This document shows, piece by piece, positions 24,593-34,127 of a stretch of 64,000 bases of DNA; position 1 is the stretch's first letter, and each line of letters opens with the position of its first letter. Position numbers and translations under genes: made by a program. This stretch comes from Bacillus sp. EB106-08-02-XG196 (GTDB lineage: Bacteria; Bacillota; Bacilli; Bacillales; Cytobacillaceae). A model generated the notes under the pieces. It saw only the letters and a list, made by a program, of their open reading frames with translations, ran no database searches and was not told the DNA's origin. The stretch lies in contig NZ_JABWSY010000010.1 of the NCBI RefSeq assembly GCF_013396335.1, forward strand, positions 43,517-107,516, read 5' to 3'.

Positions 24593-25921
24593 TTACTCGA
24601 TATTATTTTTCCATATTAAGTTTAATACTTTTTTGATATTTCTTTTTTCATAAGGGCAAGGTCTTTCTCCGGTTCTCATCCGGTATAACGGACAATGGTT
24701 GCCTTGGCATGCAGGTCGGTAGAAGCAGGATTGGCAAACAGTATCTGTTTCCTCACCTGATGTTACCCAACTGGCGATTTTATCATAGTCAAGTTCTAGA
24801 GTACCATCTTCTTGTAATATTCCAACTTTATTAAACTCCTCATTTAGTGAGAGGGTACATTTATATAATTGTCCATCAGAGCCAACTACTAATGAGTGTG
24901 GTTTTGCTGCGTAGCAGACCGATGCGGATGGCATCAAGGACTCTGTTATCATGGAACTCATTCTGAATCCTTGTGTTATCGCTTCATCCGTCAGTTCCCA
25001 AATCTTTTTGTTTGCCATCGTGCGGCTGCAAACGGGGATGTCATCATCGTTTTTTCCACCCCATTTTCCAACAGGTCGAAACATAATTCCAAAACGGCCG
25101 TCATCTGCAAAATGATCTTTTAAGAAACTAGTTAACTTGGATGCCTCTTGTAAGTTTTCTTCATCAAAATTAGTTCGAATTGTAATATCGAATGAACCGG
25201 TGACATCTTTTATGGCCATTAGATTATCGATGATTTTATCAAATGTTTTCCCGCCGCTTGTTAAGTGTCTTCTACTATCGTGAACCTCTCCAACTCCATC
25301 GACCGTAATCATAAATTGGTTAATGTTCCAAGAGAGCAATCGATTGAAAACTTCTTTTGTTAATAAATAACCATTTGTAACAAGGTCACAAGAGTAATGG
25401 ATATTGTTTTCGTTTGCAATCGAAATAAAGCACTCGGAAAGTTCCTCAATGACATCTAATGAGGTTAAGGGTTCACCGCCAAACCAACTAATATGCAGGG
25501 CTGATAAATTAGTTGCCTTCTCTTGAACAAAAGCTTTTAAGCCGTTTATTATTTTTCGATTCATTTTTCCACGTTCAAACGTTTCGTAACAATATGTACA
25601 TCGGAAATTGCAGGCTTCGGTAGGCATTAGGACAAGATGCATGATATCTGTTCGATGCAACGACTGATGAAGAAACTGTGCCCTTCTCATTTCATCCACA
25701 CTACTAGAAACTAAAAAACCATTAGTATATAAATCTTTTTGTATTTCGTTTTCTAAACAATCGGTACCAAATCTTTTTAAAGAAGATATAACAGCTTGCT
25801 TTTCTTTATCAGAGAAATAAGTAATGGCACCAGTATAACTATTAAATAACACAACTCCATTGTCATCTGTATGAGATAGAGCATTAAATCTAGATGGAAC
25901 ATATCTGTTTTCGTTTTCCAT
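24593..25921 (-). CDS. Radical SAM/SPASM-domain peptide maturase
   Basis: A 442-residue enzyme. The N-terminal 80 residues (RYVPSRFNALS, then GVVLFNSYTGAITYF) resemble the peptide-binding region of SPASM maturases. The radical SAM cluster motif is C104-x3-C108-x2-C111 (CNFRCTYC), followed by WFGGEP. The C-terminal SPASM region has many cysteines (VCYAAKPHSL, KCTLS, CQSCFYRPACQGNHCPLY, CPYEKR) for two auxiliary Fe-S clusters. ATG 25939 has no ribosome site; GAAGG near 25936 lies before ATG 25921. These enzymes cross-link or epimerise ribosomal peptides; the likely substrate is the 28-residue gene downstream. Confidence 0.9.
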   Translation of the reverse strand: MENENRYVPSRFNALSHTDDNGVVLFNSYTGAITYFSDKEKQAVISSLKRFGTDCLENEIQKDLYTNGFLVSSSVDEMRRAQFLHQSLHRTDIMHLVLMPTEACNFRCTYCYETFERGKMNRKIINGLKAFVQEKATNLSALHISWFGGEPLTSLDVIEELSECFISIANENNIHYSCDLVTNGYLLTKEVFNRLLSWNINQFMITVDGVGEVHDSRRHLTSGGKTFDKIIDNLMAIKDVTGSFDITIRTNFDEENLQEASKLTSFLKDHFADDGRFGIMFRPVGKWGGKNDDDIPVCSRTMANKKIWELTDEAITQGFRMSSMITESLMPSASVCYAAKPHSLVVGSDGQLYKCTLSLNEEFNKVGILQEDGTLELDYDKIASWVTSGEETDTVCQSCFYRPACQGNHCPLYRMRTGERPCPYEKRNIKKVLNLIWKNNIE

Positions 25922-25964
25922 ATTTTCACTAACCTTCATTGAACATAGTTTGATAGACTAAAAT

Positions 25965-25993
25965 ATTATAAGGTTATCGATTGTAATGGTCAG
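25965..25993 (-). promoter_or_regulatory. Candidate sigma-A promoter of the radical SAM gene
   Basis: On the minus strand a perfect TATAAT (25965-25970) has CTGACC (25988-25993) 17 bases upstream. It lies about 44 bases before ATG 25921. Confidence 0.6.
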
Positions 25994-26082
25994 TGAGTTC
26001 TATCACTAAGTAGAGAATGAGGAAAGATGTAAATGTATTTGAGAATGAATTAAGTAAAAGAGAGGTCTCTAAATATTAATAA

Positions 26083-26112
26083 AAGGGGTATCCAAGTCAC
26101 TGGATACCCCTT
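26083..26112 (-). terminator. Terminator of the ABC-F gene
   Basis: A perfect 12-bp stem AAGGGGTATCCA/TGGATACCCCTT with a 6-base loop, 10 bases past the ABC-F stop, T-rich on the minus strand. Confidence 0.9.
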
Positions 26113-26121
26113 AATCTTTAT

Positions 26122-27675
26122 TTAAAACACTTTCGTTGTCCAATCCTCGCAATTCCAAATATCAGTCGCAATTTCACGATAGAAATCAGGTTCGTGGGAT
26201 ACCATCAAGATACTTCCGCGATATGCCTTTAAAGCACGCTTCAATTCTTCTTTAGCATCCACATCCAAGTGATTGGTAGGTTCATCTAGAATTAATAAAT
26301 TCGTTTCTGTGTTTAAAATTTTGCACAAACGAACTTTTGCTTTTTCGCCACCAGAAAGGACTTCGACTTTACTTTCAATATGTTTCGTCGTTAATCCACA
26401 TTTTGCAAGCGCAGCACGGACTTCAGCCTGATTCATACTTGGGAACTCGCTCCAAATCTCTTCAATACAAGTGTTGTAGTTGGATTGTTTAACTTCCTGC
26501 TCGAAATAACCGATGTGTTGATACTCACCACGTTCCACTTTACCCGAAATGGGATTAATCAACCCAAGAATACTTTTTAAAAGAGTAGACTTACCGATAC
26601 CGTTTGCACCCACGAATGCAATTTTTTGTCCGCGCTCCATTTTCAAATTCAGAGGGCGGGAAAGAGGTTCATTGTAACCTATAACAAGATCTTCAGCCGT
26701 GAAAATCCAACGACTAGCTGCTCGAGATTCTTTGAAATGAAACTCTGGTTTCGGCTTTTCTCTCCCCAATTCAATAACTTCCATTTTGTCGAGCTTCTTC
26801 TGACGAGACATAGCCATATTACGAGTCGCCACACTTGCCTTGTTACGAGCAACGAAATCCTTCAAATCAGCAATTTCTTGTTGTTGACGCTTGTAAGCAG
26901 ACTCTAGCTGCTGCTTCTTCATTTCATATATTTTTAAGAAGTTATCATAATCCCCAACATAGCGATTCAACTCTTGGTTTTCCATGTGATAGATCAAGTT
27001 AACAACATTGTTCAAGAATGGGATATCATGCGAAATCAAGATAAATGCATTCTCATATTCCTGTAAATAGCGCTTCAACCATTCGATATGCTGTTCATCC
27101 AAATAGTTTGTAGGCTCATCCAGTAATAGGATTTCAGGCTTTTCTAGCAAAAGCTTAGCTAGCAACACCTTTGTACGCTGCCCGCCGCTGAGATCATCTA
27201 CATCTCGATCCAGTCCAACATCGTCTAATCCTAGACCACGAGCAACTTCCTCCACTTTTGAATTAATTTGATAGAAATCATTACTATCTAACGTTTCTTG
27301 CAGCTCCCCAACTTCAGCAAGCAGTGCATCGATATCAGCACCATCATCACCCATTTTTGCATAAAGTTCATTAATCTCTGCTTCAGCATCAAATAGATAT
27401 TGAAATGCAGTGCTCAAAGCTTCACGCATCGTTGTACCTTTTTGAAGAACAGCATGCTGATCTAAATATCCAACACGAACCTTTCGGGACCACTCTACTT
27501 TCCCCTCGTCGGGTTGCAGCTTTCCAGTAACAATATTCATGAAAGTAGACTTACCCTCACCATTTGCTCCAACTAGTCCAACGTGTTCACCTTTTAAAAG
27601 GCGAAAAGATACATTATTAAAAATTGCACGATCACCGAAACCGTGGCTTAAATTTTGTACGTTTAATACGCTCAT
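26122..27675 (-). CDS. ABC-F family ATPase (YfmM-like)
   Basis: A 517-residue soluble protein with two ATP-binding cassettes and no membrane part: Walker A GANGEGKST and GANGIGKST, signatures LSGGQ and LSGGE, and two LLLDEPTN or LILDEPTN Walker B motifs. The basic linker between them (residues about 240-310) is the P-site tRNA interaction motif of ABC-F proteins, which act on the ribosome. It most resembles B. subtilis YfmM by length and opening (SVLNVQNLSHGFG); resistance or translation-rescue function is not shown. ATG 27675 begins a monocistronic gene. Confidence 0.92.
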   Translation of the reverse strand: MSVLNVQNLSHGFGDRAIFNNVSFRLLKGEHVGLVGANGEGKSTFMNIVTGKLQPDEGKVEWSRKVRVGYLDQHAVLQKGTTMREALSTAFQYLFDAEAEINELYAKMGDDGADIDALLAEVGELQETLDSNDFYQINSKVEEVARGLGLDDVGLDRDVDDLSGGQRTKVLLAKLLLEKPEILLLDEPTNYLDEQHIEWLKRYLQEYENAFILISHDIPFLNNVVNLIYHMENQELNRYVGDYDNFLKIYEMKKQQLESAYKRQQQEIADLKDFVARNKASVATRNMAMSRQKKLDKMEVIELGREKPKPEFHFKESRAASRWIFTAEDLVIGYNEPLSRPLNLKMERGQKIAFVGANGIGKSTLLKSILGLINPISGKVERGEYQHIGYFEQEVKQSNYNTCIEEIWSEFPSMNQAEVRAALAKCGLTTKHIESKVEVLSGGEKAKVRLCKILNTETNLLILDEPTNHLDVDAKEELKRALKAYRGSILMVSHEPDFYREIATDIWNCEDWTTKVF

Positions 27676-27974
27676 TTTTTTAACCCCTTATCTAATGTCA
27701 CATGTAGATATCTTACTAGATTTTGGCTGCTTTTTCTATCTTGAACTTTTTGTAAAAAATGTAATTCGATTTTTAACTGACAGAGGAACCGGTTGGGGAA
27801 TCATGTTAAGTATGCTATCATAGTTTTTCACGAATGATAAATGTCCATATGTATTTGTGTTTGATAAAAAGTTATGATGCATGATATAAGTGTAAAATAA
27901 GTGAAACATTTGGCTTTATATTTTTTGACCGAGAGTTTGAAGTTGTATCCATAGTGAGAGGATTTGAGTTTGAA
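27676..27974. other. Divergent intergenic region, no gene seen
   Basis: About 300 bp between the ABC-F gene and the divergent dihydrouridine synthase gene. It must carry both promoters. I see no RNA element, and no ABC-F leader peptide with a convincing ribosome site. The plus-strand frame across 27539-27823 is a shadow. Confidence 0.5.
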
Positions 27975-28937
27975 ATGATAGATAATTTTTGGCGTGATTT
28001 ACCACGGCCATTTTTTGTACTTGCCCCAATGGAAGATGTGACAGATGTTGTTTTTCGTCATGTAGTAAGTGCAGCCGGCCGACCGGATGTATTTTTCACA
28101 GAGTTTACAAACTCGGATAGCTATTGTCATCCAGAGGGCATGAAAAGTGTGCGCGGCCGTTTGACTTTTACAGAAGATGAACAGCCAATGGTGGCACATA
28201 TTTGGGGGGATAATCCTGAATATTTCCGTCAAATGAGTATTGGAATGGCAGAGCTGGGTTTTAAAGGCATCGATATTAATATGGGCTGCCCTGTACCGAA
28301 TGTGGCTTCGAGAGGGAAGGGCAGCGGTCTAATTCTGCGCCCAGACGTTGCAGCAGAACTTATTCAAGCAGCAAAAGCGGGCGGCCTGCCTGTCAGCGTG
28401 AAAACACGACTTGGTGATAGGGAGGTTCAGGAGTGGGAGGAGTGGCTGACGCATATTTTAAAACAGGATATTGCGAACCTTTCGATTCATTTACGTACAA
28501 GAAAGGAAATGAGCCAAGTAGATGCGCATTGGGAGCTCATTCCTGAAATCAAAAAATTACGTGACACTATCGCACCAAATACGCTACTAACCATCAATGG
28601 AGACATTCCTGACCGTCAAACGGGGCTGCAGCTTGCGGAACAATATGGTATTGATGGCGTTATGATTGGGCGGGGTATTTTTAAAAATCCTTTTGCTTTT
28701 GAAAAAGAGCCAAAAGAGCATAGCAGTAAAGAATACCTTGACCTTTTAAGACTGCAGCTTGATCTTCAGGATCAATATGCGGAAGTACTGCCACGTTCAA
28801 TCACAGGGCTTCACCGCTTTTTCAAAATTTATGTCAAAGGATTCCCTGGGGCTGCGGAATTAAGAAATCAATTGATGAACACAAAATCAACAGATGAAGT
28901 GCGTGCATTGCTGGATAACTTCGGAAAAGAATGTTGA
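27975..28937 (+). CDS. tRNA-dihydrouridine synthase
   Basis: A 320-residue FMN-dependent Dus enzyme that reduces uridines in the D-loop of tRNA. The FMN-binding start [14 protein letters not shown], the active-site cysteine in [20 protein letters not shown], the phosphate loop [12 protein letters not shown] and the SVKTRLG strand are all present. It resembles B. subtilis YfjN more than DusB. GTG 27954 is in frame, but ATG 27975 gives the family N-terminus ([16 protein letters not shown]). The ribosome site AGAGGA is 12 bases away, a little far. A strong terminator follows. Confidence 0.93.
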   Translation: MIDNFWRDLPRPFFVLAPMEDVTDVVFRHVVSAAGRPDVFFTEFTNSDSYCHPEGMKSVRGRLTFTEDEQPMVAHIWGDNPEYFRQMSIGMAELGFKGIDINMGCPVPNVASRGKGSGLILRPDVAAELIQAAKAGGLPVSVKTRLGDREVQEWEEWLTHILKQDIANLSIHLRTRKEMSQVDAHWELIPEIKKLRDTIAPNTLLTINGDIPDRQTGLQLAEQYGIDGVMIGRGIFKNPFAFEKEPKEHSSKEYLDLLRLQLDLQDQYAEVLPRSITGLHRFFKIYVKGFPGAAELRNQLMNTKSTDEVRALLDNFGKEC

Positions 28938-28943
28938 CGGATG

Positions 28944-28979
28944 AAAAAGCTCAATCAAATTTTTGATTGAGCTTTTTAA
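28944..28979. terminator. Terminator of the dihydrouridine synthase gene
   Basis: A perfect 16-bp stem (28944-28959 with 28962-28977) on GCTCAATCAAA, A-rich before and T-rich after, so it could act in both directions. Confidence 0.92.
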
Positions 28980-29049
28980 AGATCATTTCTTATTTAAGCA
29001 TTGTGTTCCATTAATTTAGGCATAGTTCGAGGTGTCAAAGTCCCCTTGA

Positions 29050-30351
29050 TTAATGTTGTCTTACCTCTAAATTCAATATATTTGCAGCGTCTAAATAACC
29101 ATTGCCTTGGATGTAGGAGGCTTGTCCCATATCTTCACATGCCCTAATAAGCTGTAATTTGATGTCGTCGGGAGATTGGTTGGGGTTATTTTGCAGCATT
29201 TGTGCTACTACGCCTGCACATATCGGAGTGGCCATTGAGGTCCCGGATAATGAAAAATAGTTTGTATCGACACGTGATGATGAATTTGTTTTATCAAGAA
29301 AAGATCCCGGTGAACGCAATGAAATAATATTTACGCCAGGCGTTACAAGATCTGGTTTCATAAGCCCATCAATGGTTAGACCGCGGCTTGAAAAATCGGC
29401 TACAGTATCGTCGGAACGATCTATTGTATTATAATCGTTGGCTGCTCCCACTGTAATAACCTTTGGGCTTATCCCAGGGCTGGCAATCGTTTGCTGTGAA
29501 GGGCCTGAATTACCGGCTGCCACACAAACTACCATACCATTATCCCATGCTTTTTCAACAGCTTTTACGACAGGATCATCTTTGGCAGACTGTTGTGCAT
29601 CGCTGCCAAGCGATAATGAAAGAATATTGATATTTAATTGTGCTTGATTTTGGATGCACCAATCAATACCGGAAATGACAGTTGAAAGTGAACCAGAACC
29701 CATTTTATCGAGAACCTTTACTCCCACTAAATTCGCTTCAGGTGCTGGACCTTTATATTTTCCACCGGATAATGATCCGTTGCCTGCTGCATCTCCTGCA
29801 CAGTGGGTACCGTGACCATTATCATCATATGGAGCCGTTCTATTATTAATAAAATCTTTAAATCCTTTGATCCGCCCTTGTAAATCTTCGTGTGGATGGA
29901 TGCCTGTATCAATGATTGCCAGGGTTACATCCTTACCTGTTAAGCCATTTTGCTGTAATTGGTCTGAGTGAATGGAAGGAGTGGCTTTATCGAGGAGGGT
30001 TGTCACTTTTCGATCATAGTATACTTTTTTTATGTGGCTACAATTATCGAGTAAATACTCTATTTTTTCGATGGATAATGTAGTAGAACAACAGGAAATG
30101 GAAGGGTGCTGATTTAGTTTCCTGGAATTTGCATTTTTAACATCATCAATCCCCTGCTCAAAACAGTCTGCCTCAAACTCAATGACTAATGGTAACTTCT
30201 TTGCCTTCTTGCTTAAATATTCAAGGGGTCTGTGCAAAAAACATGGAATATTCCGAAATGGGGAATAGATTTGAATTAATTCCTTCCGTAAGTTTCTATC
30301 AAGTTTATGTCCATTTCGCCGAACCAGTTGAATAATTGAAAAACCTAACAT
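29050..30351 (-). CDS. aprX: AprX-type subtilisin-family serine protease
   Basis: A 433-residue intracellular-type S8 protease. The triad is visible: Asp in LAIIDTGIHPHEDL, His in DDNGHGTHCAGDAAG, Ser in SGTSMATPICAG, with the oxyanion Asn in VAAGNSGPS. There is no signal peptide. The N-terminal 130 residues and the start MLGFSIIQLVRRNGHKLD match what I recall of B. subtilis AprX (442 residues). ATG 30357 is also in frame; GAGAGG lies 5 or 11 bases away, so the start is one of the two. The gene stands alone. Confidence 0.92.
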   Translation of the reverse strand: MLGFSIIQLVRRNGHKLDRNLRKELIQIYSPFRNIPCFLHRPLEYLSKKAKKLPLVIEFEADCFEQGIDDVKNANSRKLNQHPSISCCSTTLSIEKIEYLLDNCSHIKKVYYDRKVTTLLDKATPSIHSDQLQQNGLTGKDVTLAIIDTGIHPHEDLQGRIKGFKDFINNRTAPYDDNGHGTHCAGDAAGNGSLSGGKYKGPAPEANLVGVKVLDKMGSGSLSTVISGIDWCIQNQAQLNINILSLSLGSDAQQSAKDDPVVKAVEKAWDNGMVVCVAAGNSGPSQQTIASPGISPKVITVGAANDYNTIDRSDDTVADFSSRGLTIDGLMKPDLVTPGVNIISLRSPGSFLDKTNSSSRVDTNYFSLSGTSMATPICAGVVAQMLQNNPNQSPDDIKLQLIRACEDMGQASYIQGNGYLDAANILNLEVRQH

Positions 30352-30468
30352 GAACATTCATTCCTCTCTTAAAAAATTTTGAAACAAGATATTCTATGCA
30401 ATTTTTTAATAGAGGGAATGATTAAAACGTTTATAAAAAGATAAAAAGGGCAAAAAACTAGAAAGAAA

Positions 30469-31824
30469 TTAGCCTTTTAGGTCTTTTAAGACATTTTCTA
30501 GATTTTGCCTTGCCCCATTAATCATTCTTTCATATAGACCTAAAATAGATTGACCATAATTAGTACCCGGTACAGCCCATTTTCCATTTAAACCAACCCA
30601 TGTTGGAGCAGACCCTCTTGCTACAAGGTCAAAACGGGGATCCACTAATGGATATTCATCTGGCAGTGGTTTAGTAGATGCATAGGCAAATAAATGTTGC
30701 AAATGGGCGAGTACTCCTTCCCTTGGGGTATCAAAGCTTGCACCAGGATTATCCGGTCCAGTTGCGCCTAACCCGCAAAAATTGTTCTGCTCAGGCTGCA
30801 CGACCCCAGTAAATCGAAGATAGTCTGTTTCGTGCATGGCTTGTGCGAAGGCAATGTCACCTCTGATTCCGTAATATTCTCCGAAGGTTAAATAATAAAT
30901 CCCTAATTCAAGTGCAGCTGGATTGATAGTTTTAACAAATAGATTCATATGTTCGGGTGAGAGAAAGGTTTGCCCTTGGATGGAATACCCCTTTGGAGCT
31001 TCTTCATTAGAAGTGCCGCTTGTGTTCTCAGCAATAATAAAGGCATCTTGAATCCCCGCATTTTTAACTTCAGTCAAACGGTTTTCAGCATTTTGACGGT
31101 TTGAAAAGGCCCCTGCTTGAACCCGATACCACGTCTCACCTGAGATCAAAACGGTATTAACAAACGATTCAATCCCTTTAGTGCGAAGAAATGCAACACG
31201 TTCATCTGCATTATCTTTTGACTTGAATGAACCGGCTATTACTTTGTAAATCGTTCCGGTATCGGGATTAGTTGGTTTACTTTTAAGATTAAAGGCTTTT
31301 GCTACCCCATTTGCATGACCTTGGGCTACTTGTTGACGCCATGATGACTGTTTCATTAGTGCGGCATCTTGTGCATTGTCGATAAAACCATTTTCCGATA
31401 AAAGGGCAGGCATAGCAGATTCGCGTAGAACATGGAAATTTGCTTTTTTCTGTCCGCGGTCCTGGAGCTGGTTCAATTTCATAACCTCTGCATGGATAAT
31501 GGTCTGATATTGCCCAGTTACGGAAGAGCTGGATTGGCTGGTGTGAATATAGTCTTCGTACCCCCTCGCAGCGCCATTAAAAGCATTGCAGTGAATCGAC
31601 AAATAAAAATCGGCGCCCCAAGAATTCGCCTCATTTGTCCGCTGGCTTAAAGTCTTACTTGTATCGCCTGTACGGCTCATCATTACTTGAACATTTTCAT
31701 AATTATTCGTTAAGATTGAACGTATTTTCAGCGCAATATCTAATGTAATATCCTTTTCTCTTAGTCCGTTGCCTACCGCACCGGGGTCTGAGCCGCCATG
31801 ACCTGGATCTAAATAAAGTTTCAT
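30469..31824 (-). CDS. N-acetylmuramoyl-L-alanine amidase with SPOR and glucosaminidase domains
   Basis: A 451-residue peptidoglycan hydrolase with three parts: Amidase_3 (residues about 2-175; YLDPGHGGSDPGA with a zinc His, and SENGFIDN), SPOR repeats (190-270; IAGSFKSKDNAD and VQAGAFSNRQNAE), and a C-terminal glucosaminidase domain (285-450; DIAFAQAMHETDYLRF). There is no signal peptide, as in the sporulation mother-cell amidase CwlC, so release by mother-cell lysis is likely. GGAGGATATTTG precedes ATG 31824. The combination of amidase and glucosaminidase would cut both peptide and glycan bonds. Confidence 0.9.
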   Translation of the reverse strand: MKLYLDPGHGGSDPGAVGNGLREKDITLDIALKIRSILTNNYENVQVMMSRTGDTSKTLSQRTNEANSWGADFYLSIHCNAFNGAARGYEDYIHTSQSSSSVTGQYQTIIHAEVMKLNQLQDRGQKKANFHVLRESAMPALLSENGFIDNAQDAALMKQSSWRQQVAQGHANGVAKAFNLKSKPTNPDTGTIYKVIAGSFKSKDNADERVAFLRTKGIESFVNTVLISGETWYRVQAGAFSNRQNAENRLTEVKNAGIQDAFIIAENTSGTSNEEAPKGYSIQGQTFLSPEHMNLFVKTINPAALELGIYYLTFGEYYGIRGDIAFAQAMHETDYLRFTGVVQPEQNNFCGLGATGPDNPGASFDTPREGVLAHLQHLFAYASTKPLPDEYPLVDPRFDLVARGSAPTWVGLNGKWAVPGTNYGQSILGLYERMINGARQNLENVLKDLKG

Positions 31825-32094
31825 CAAATATCCTCCAATCTTTTTAAAATTAATCTTCCATTTATATTTATATGGTAATATTCAGAAATGGAATGGGACA
31901 AAGTGTTATTTTATTACGATATAATGTTTTTTCCGCTTAAGCATATATATAAGGTTAAAGCTTTTTAAAATGCGAATGAAATCATCAATACGCCAAGATT
32001 ACAAATATTAGTTATTGTGTGTAAAAAGGCACATCTGATATTCTAGTACTGTGTTATTTTTATTTATATAAAACATTTGGGGGTTAGATGAACT

Positions 32095-33288
32095 ATGCAA
32101 CTAACTTTGGAAAACACCAAAAATACCAAAGGCGACAAACTTCCATTTTCAAGGACTAATCCATTTTCAAGGACTAATCCATTTCAAGCGAAGGTCCTTA
32201 AAAATATTAATTTAAACGGATCAGGTTCTACCAAGGAAACAAGACATATTGAATTATCATTAAAAGGTTCAGGTCTTTCTTATAACCCTGGGGATGCACT
32301 TGGAGTTGTTCCTTCTAATGAACCAGAACTTGTGGCTTCCATTCTCAAAGAAATGCAATGGGATGAAGAAGAGGTTGTAGTTGTCGGAAAACAAGGGGAA
32401 ACAATGCCGCTGAAGGAAGCGGTAACAAATTATTTTGAAATTACACTGTTGACTAGGAAGATTTTGCAACAGGCGGCTGCTCTGACAGAAAACGACGAAT
32501 TACAAAAGCTTGTATTGGCTGAAAATGCGGATGAACTTAAGGAATACTGCTATGGGCGTGATTTGCTTGATATGCTTCGTGATTTTGGCCCTTGGAAGGC
32601 ATCTGCACAGGATATCGTTTCATTATTAAGAAAAATGACTCCGCGTCTTTATTCGATTGCAAGCAGCAATGCAGCTAATCCAGATGAAGTTCATCTTACC
32701 ATCGGTGCTGTACGGTACACGGCGTACGGCCGCGAGCGAAAAGGCGTTTGCTCCGTTTTATGTGCTGAACGAGTTCAGGAAGGGGATATGCTGCCGGTCT
32801 TTGTTCAAGCAAATAAACATTTCCATTTGCCGGAGTCCCAAGATAAAGATATTATCATGGTGGGGCCAGGGACAGGCATTGCACCATTCCGTTCTTTTAT
32901 CCAGGAACGTGCAGTAAATAAAGCGGCTGGCCGTTCGTGGTTATTTTTTGGGGATCAGCACAGAGAGGTTGATTTCCTTTATCAAAATGAATTTGAAAAA
33001 TATCAGCAAGATGGGATTTTGACAAGGATCGATACAGCATTCTCCCGTGACTCAGATCAAAAGGTATATGTACAGCATAAAATGCTTGAAAATAGTAAGG
33101 AATTATTTAAGTGGTTTGAAAATGGAGCTTACTTCTACGTTTGCGGAGATAAAGAACGTATGGCGAAGGACGTTAACGAAGCACTCATTAACGTGATCGA
33201 AAAAGAAGGCGCCATGTCACGAGAAGCAGCCGAAGCATATCTAAAAGATATGCAAAAGCAAGGACGCTATCAACGTGATGTCTATTAA
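32095..33288 (+). CDS. CysJ-like FAD/NADPH reductase lacking the flavodoxin domain
   Basis: A 397-residue protein homologous to the C-terminal two thirds of the sulfite reductase flavoprotein (CysJ): FAD-binding (TPRLYSIASS, GVCSVLCAERV) and NADPH-binding (MVGPGTGIAPFRSF, YVCGDKERMAKDV) parts, ending QGRYQRDVY. The N-terminal FMN flavodoxin domain is absent; only about 25 unrelated residues precede the SRTNPF segment. An 18-bp tandem duplication at 32143-32178 repeats SRTNPF. AUG follows GGGGGTTAGATGAACT. No CysI gene is nearby, so the electron acceptor is unknown. Confidence 0.88.
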   Translation: MQLTLENTKNTKGDKLPFSRTNPFSRTNPFQAKVLKNINLNGSGSTKETRHIELSLKGSGLSYNPGDALGVVPSNEPELVASILKEMQWDEEEVVVVGKQGETMPLKEAVTNYFEITLLTRKILQQAAALTENDELQKLVLAENADELKEYCYGRDLLDMLRDFGPWKASAQDIVSLLRKMTPRLYSIASSNAANPDEVHLTIGAVRYTAYGRERKGVCSVLCAERVQEGDMLPVFVQANKHFHLPESQDKDIIMVGPGTGIAPFRSFIQERAVNKAAGRSWLFFGDQHREVDFLYQNEFEKYQQDGILTRIDTAFSRDSDQKVYVQHKMLENSKELFKWFENGAYFYVCGDKERMAKDVNEALINVIEKEGAMSREAAEAYLKDMQKQGRYQRDVY

Positions 33289-33303
33289 GACCGTGGAAAG
33301 ACC

Positions 33304-33373
33304 TTGGGGACGGTTCTTATGGCTTTAATAGATAAGATCCCAAGTTATAATATGACCATGAGAACTGTCCCCA
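33304..33373. repeat. GGGACGGTTCT-type REP-like hairpin
   Basis: TTGGGGACGGTTCTTATGG (33304-33322) faces CCATGAGAACTGTCCCC (33356-33372) as an imperfect inverted repeat with a 33-base centre containing AGTTATAATATGAC. The same element is at 34128-34180 and half of it at 37147-37163. Confidence 0.85.
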
Positions 33374-33379
33374 TGACAA

Positions 33380-33408
33380 ACATCTGCATAAAAGTGCAGG
33401 TGTTTTTT
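33380..33408 (+). terminator. Terminator of the CysJ-like gene
   Basis: ACATCTGCA and TGCAGGTGT form a 9-bp stem with a 6-base loop, followed by six T. Confidence 0.8.
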
Positions 33409-33527
33409 GTTTGATTAACATTTGCAGGGTTAGTTATTCCTATTCTCTTGATGTAAATCAAGTTAAAGGGTTTAGAAGTATGATTGAATGATAAGTAAAG
33501 AATATATATATGATGGAGGGAATAAAA

Positions 33528-33836
33528 ATGGCTGCCATACGGATAGAGAAAAATGAATTAATTCTAGAAGCTGGATTAGAGGATTTAAAAGAAATTATTG
33601 ATGAGGCAACTGCTAATATCGATTTATATAAGGAAGAGATTGCAGTTATATACGAAAAGATGCCCAAATTTGATTACAAATATTTCTGTTTTTATGCCTA
33701 TGCTACTTATCGTCTTTTGGAAAATTCATTGAAGTTCAATACAGATGAAGTCGGACATTTTCGTCTAATTGCACCAGAATCCTTTTATTACGCTTTTTAC
33801 GGAATGATTGCTGCTTTGCACACCAGCCAAATGTAA
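33528..33836 (+). CDS. Conserved-looking hypothetical protein
   Basis: A 102-residue soluble, acidic protein, mostly helical (LEDLKEIIDEATANIDLYKEE) with an aromatic-rich second half (FDYKYFCFYAYATYRLLE, and PESFYYAFYGMIAAL). I do not recognise the family. TGGAGGGAATAAAA precedes ATG 33528, so the in-frame ATG 33510 is not used. It is flanked by two terminators and sits between two copies of the REP-like hairpin. Confidence 0.65.
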   Translation: MAAIRIEKNELILEAGLEDLKEIIDEATANIDLYKEEIAVIYEKMPKFDYKYFCFYAYATYRLLENSLKFNTDEVGHFRLIAPESFYYAFYGMIAALHTSQM

Positions 33837-33863
33837 ATAAAGGATGAATTTCCTTGTAGCATT

Positions 33864-33902
33864 AAAAGGCAACTAGCCCAATCTAGGAGTTGCCTTTTTT
33901 TT
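33864..33902 (+). terminator. Terminator of the hypothetical gene
   Basis: AAAAGGCAACT (33864-33874) pairs with AGTTGCCTTTT (33888-33898), followed by more T. The rest of 33903-34127 shows nothing I can call. Confidence 0.88.
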
Positions 33903-34127
33903 GTTACCCCATTTTCTCTTTAATGAACGGACCTACGCTCAAAATGATTCATATCTGTTAGTTCAATGATATATTCATAATTATCAATAGCATGTATTTT
34001 CCTTAACAAGATACGGAAGATTCCAAATGAATGGTTGTTTTTTTTATGGAAGTATAATAAAATAACCTACAATACAGAGTAAACTAATGGGGATTTAATG
34101 ATTTTATGAGACCATCGGTGAACCATC

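Noticed and set aside
27676-27974. Ribosome-mediated attenuator for the ABC-F gene
   Set aside because: No leader peptide with a ribosome site and no terminator were found before the ABC-F start.
30440-30482. Terminator after the amidase gene
   Set aside because: The AAAAGGGC/GCCTTTT pairing needs a bulge and has a long loop; too weak to call.
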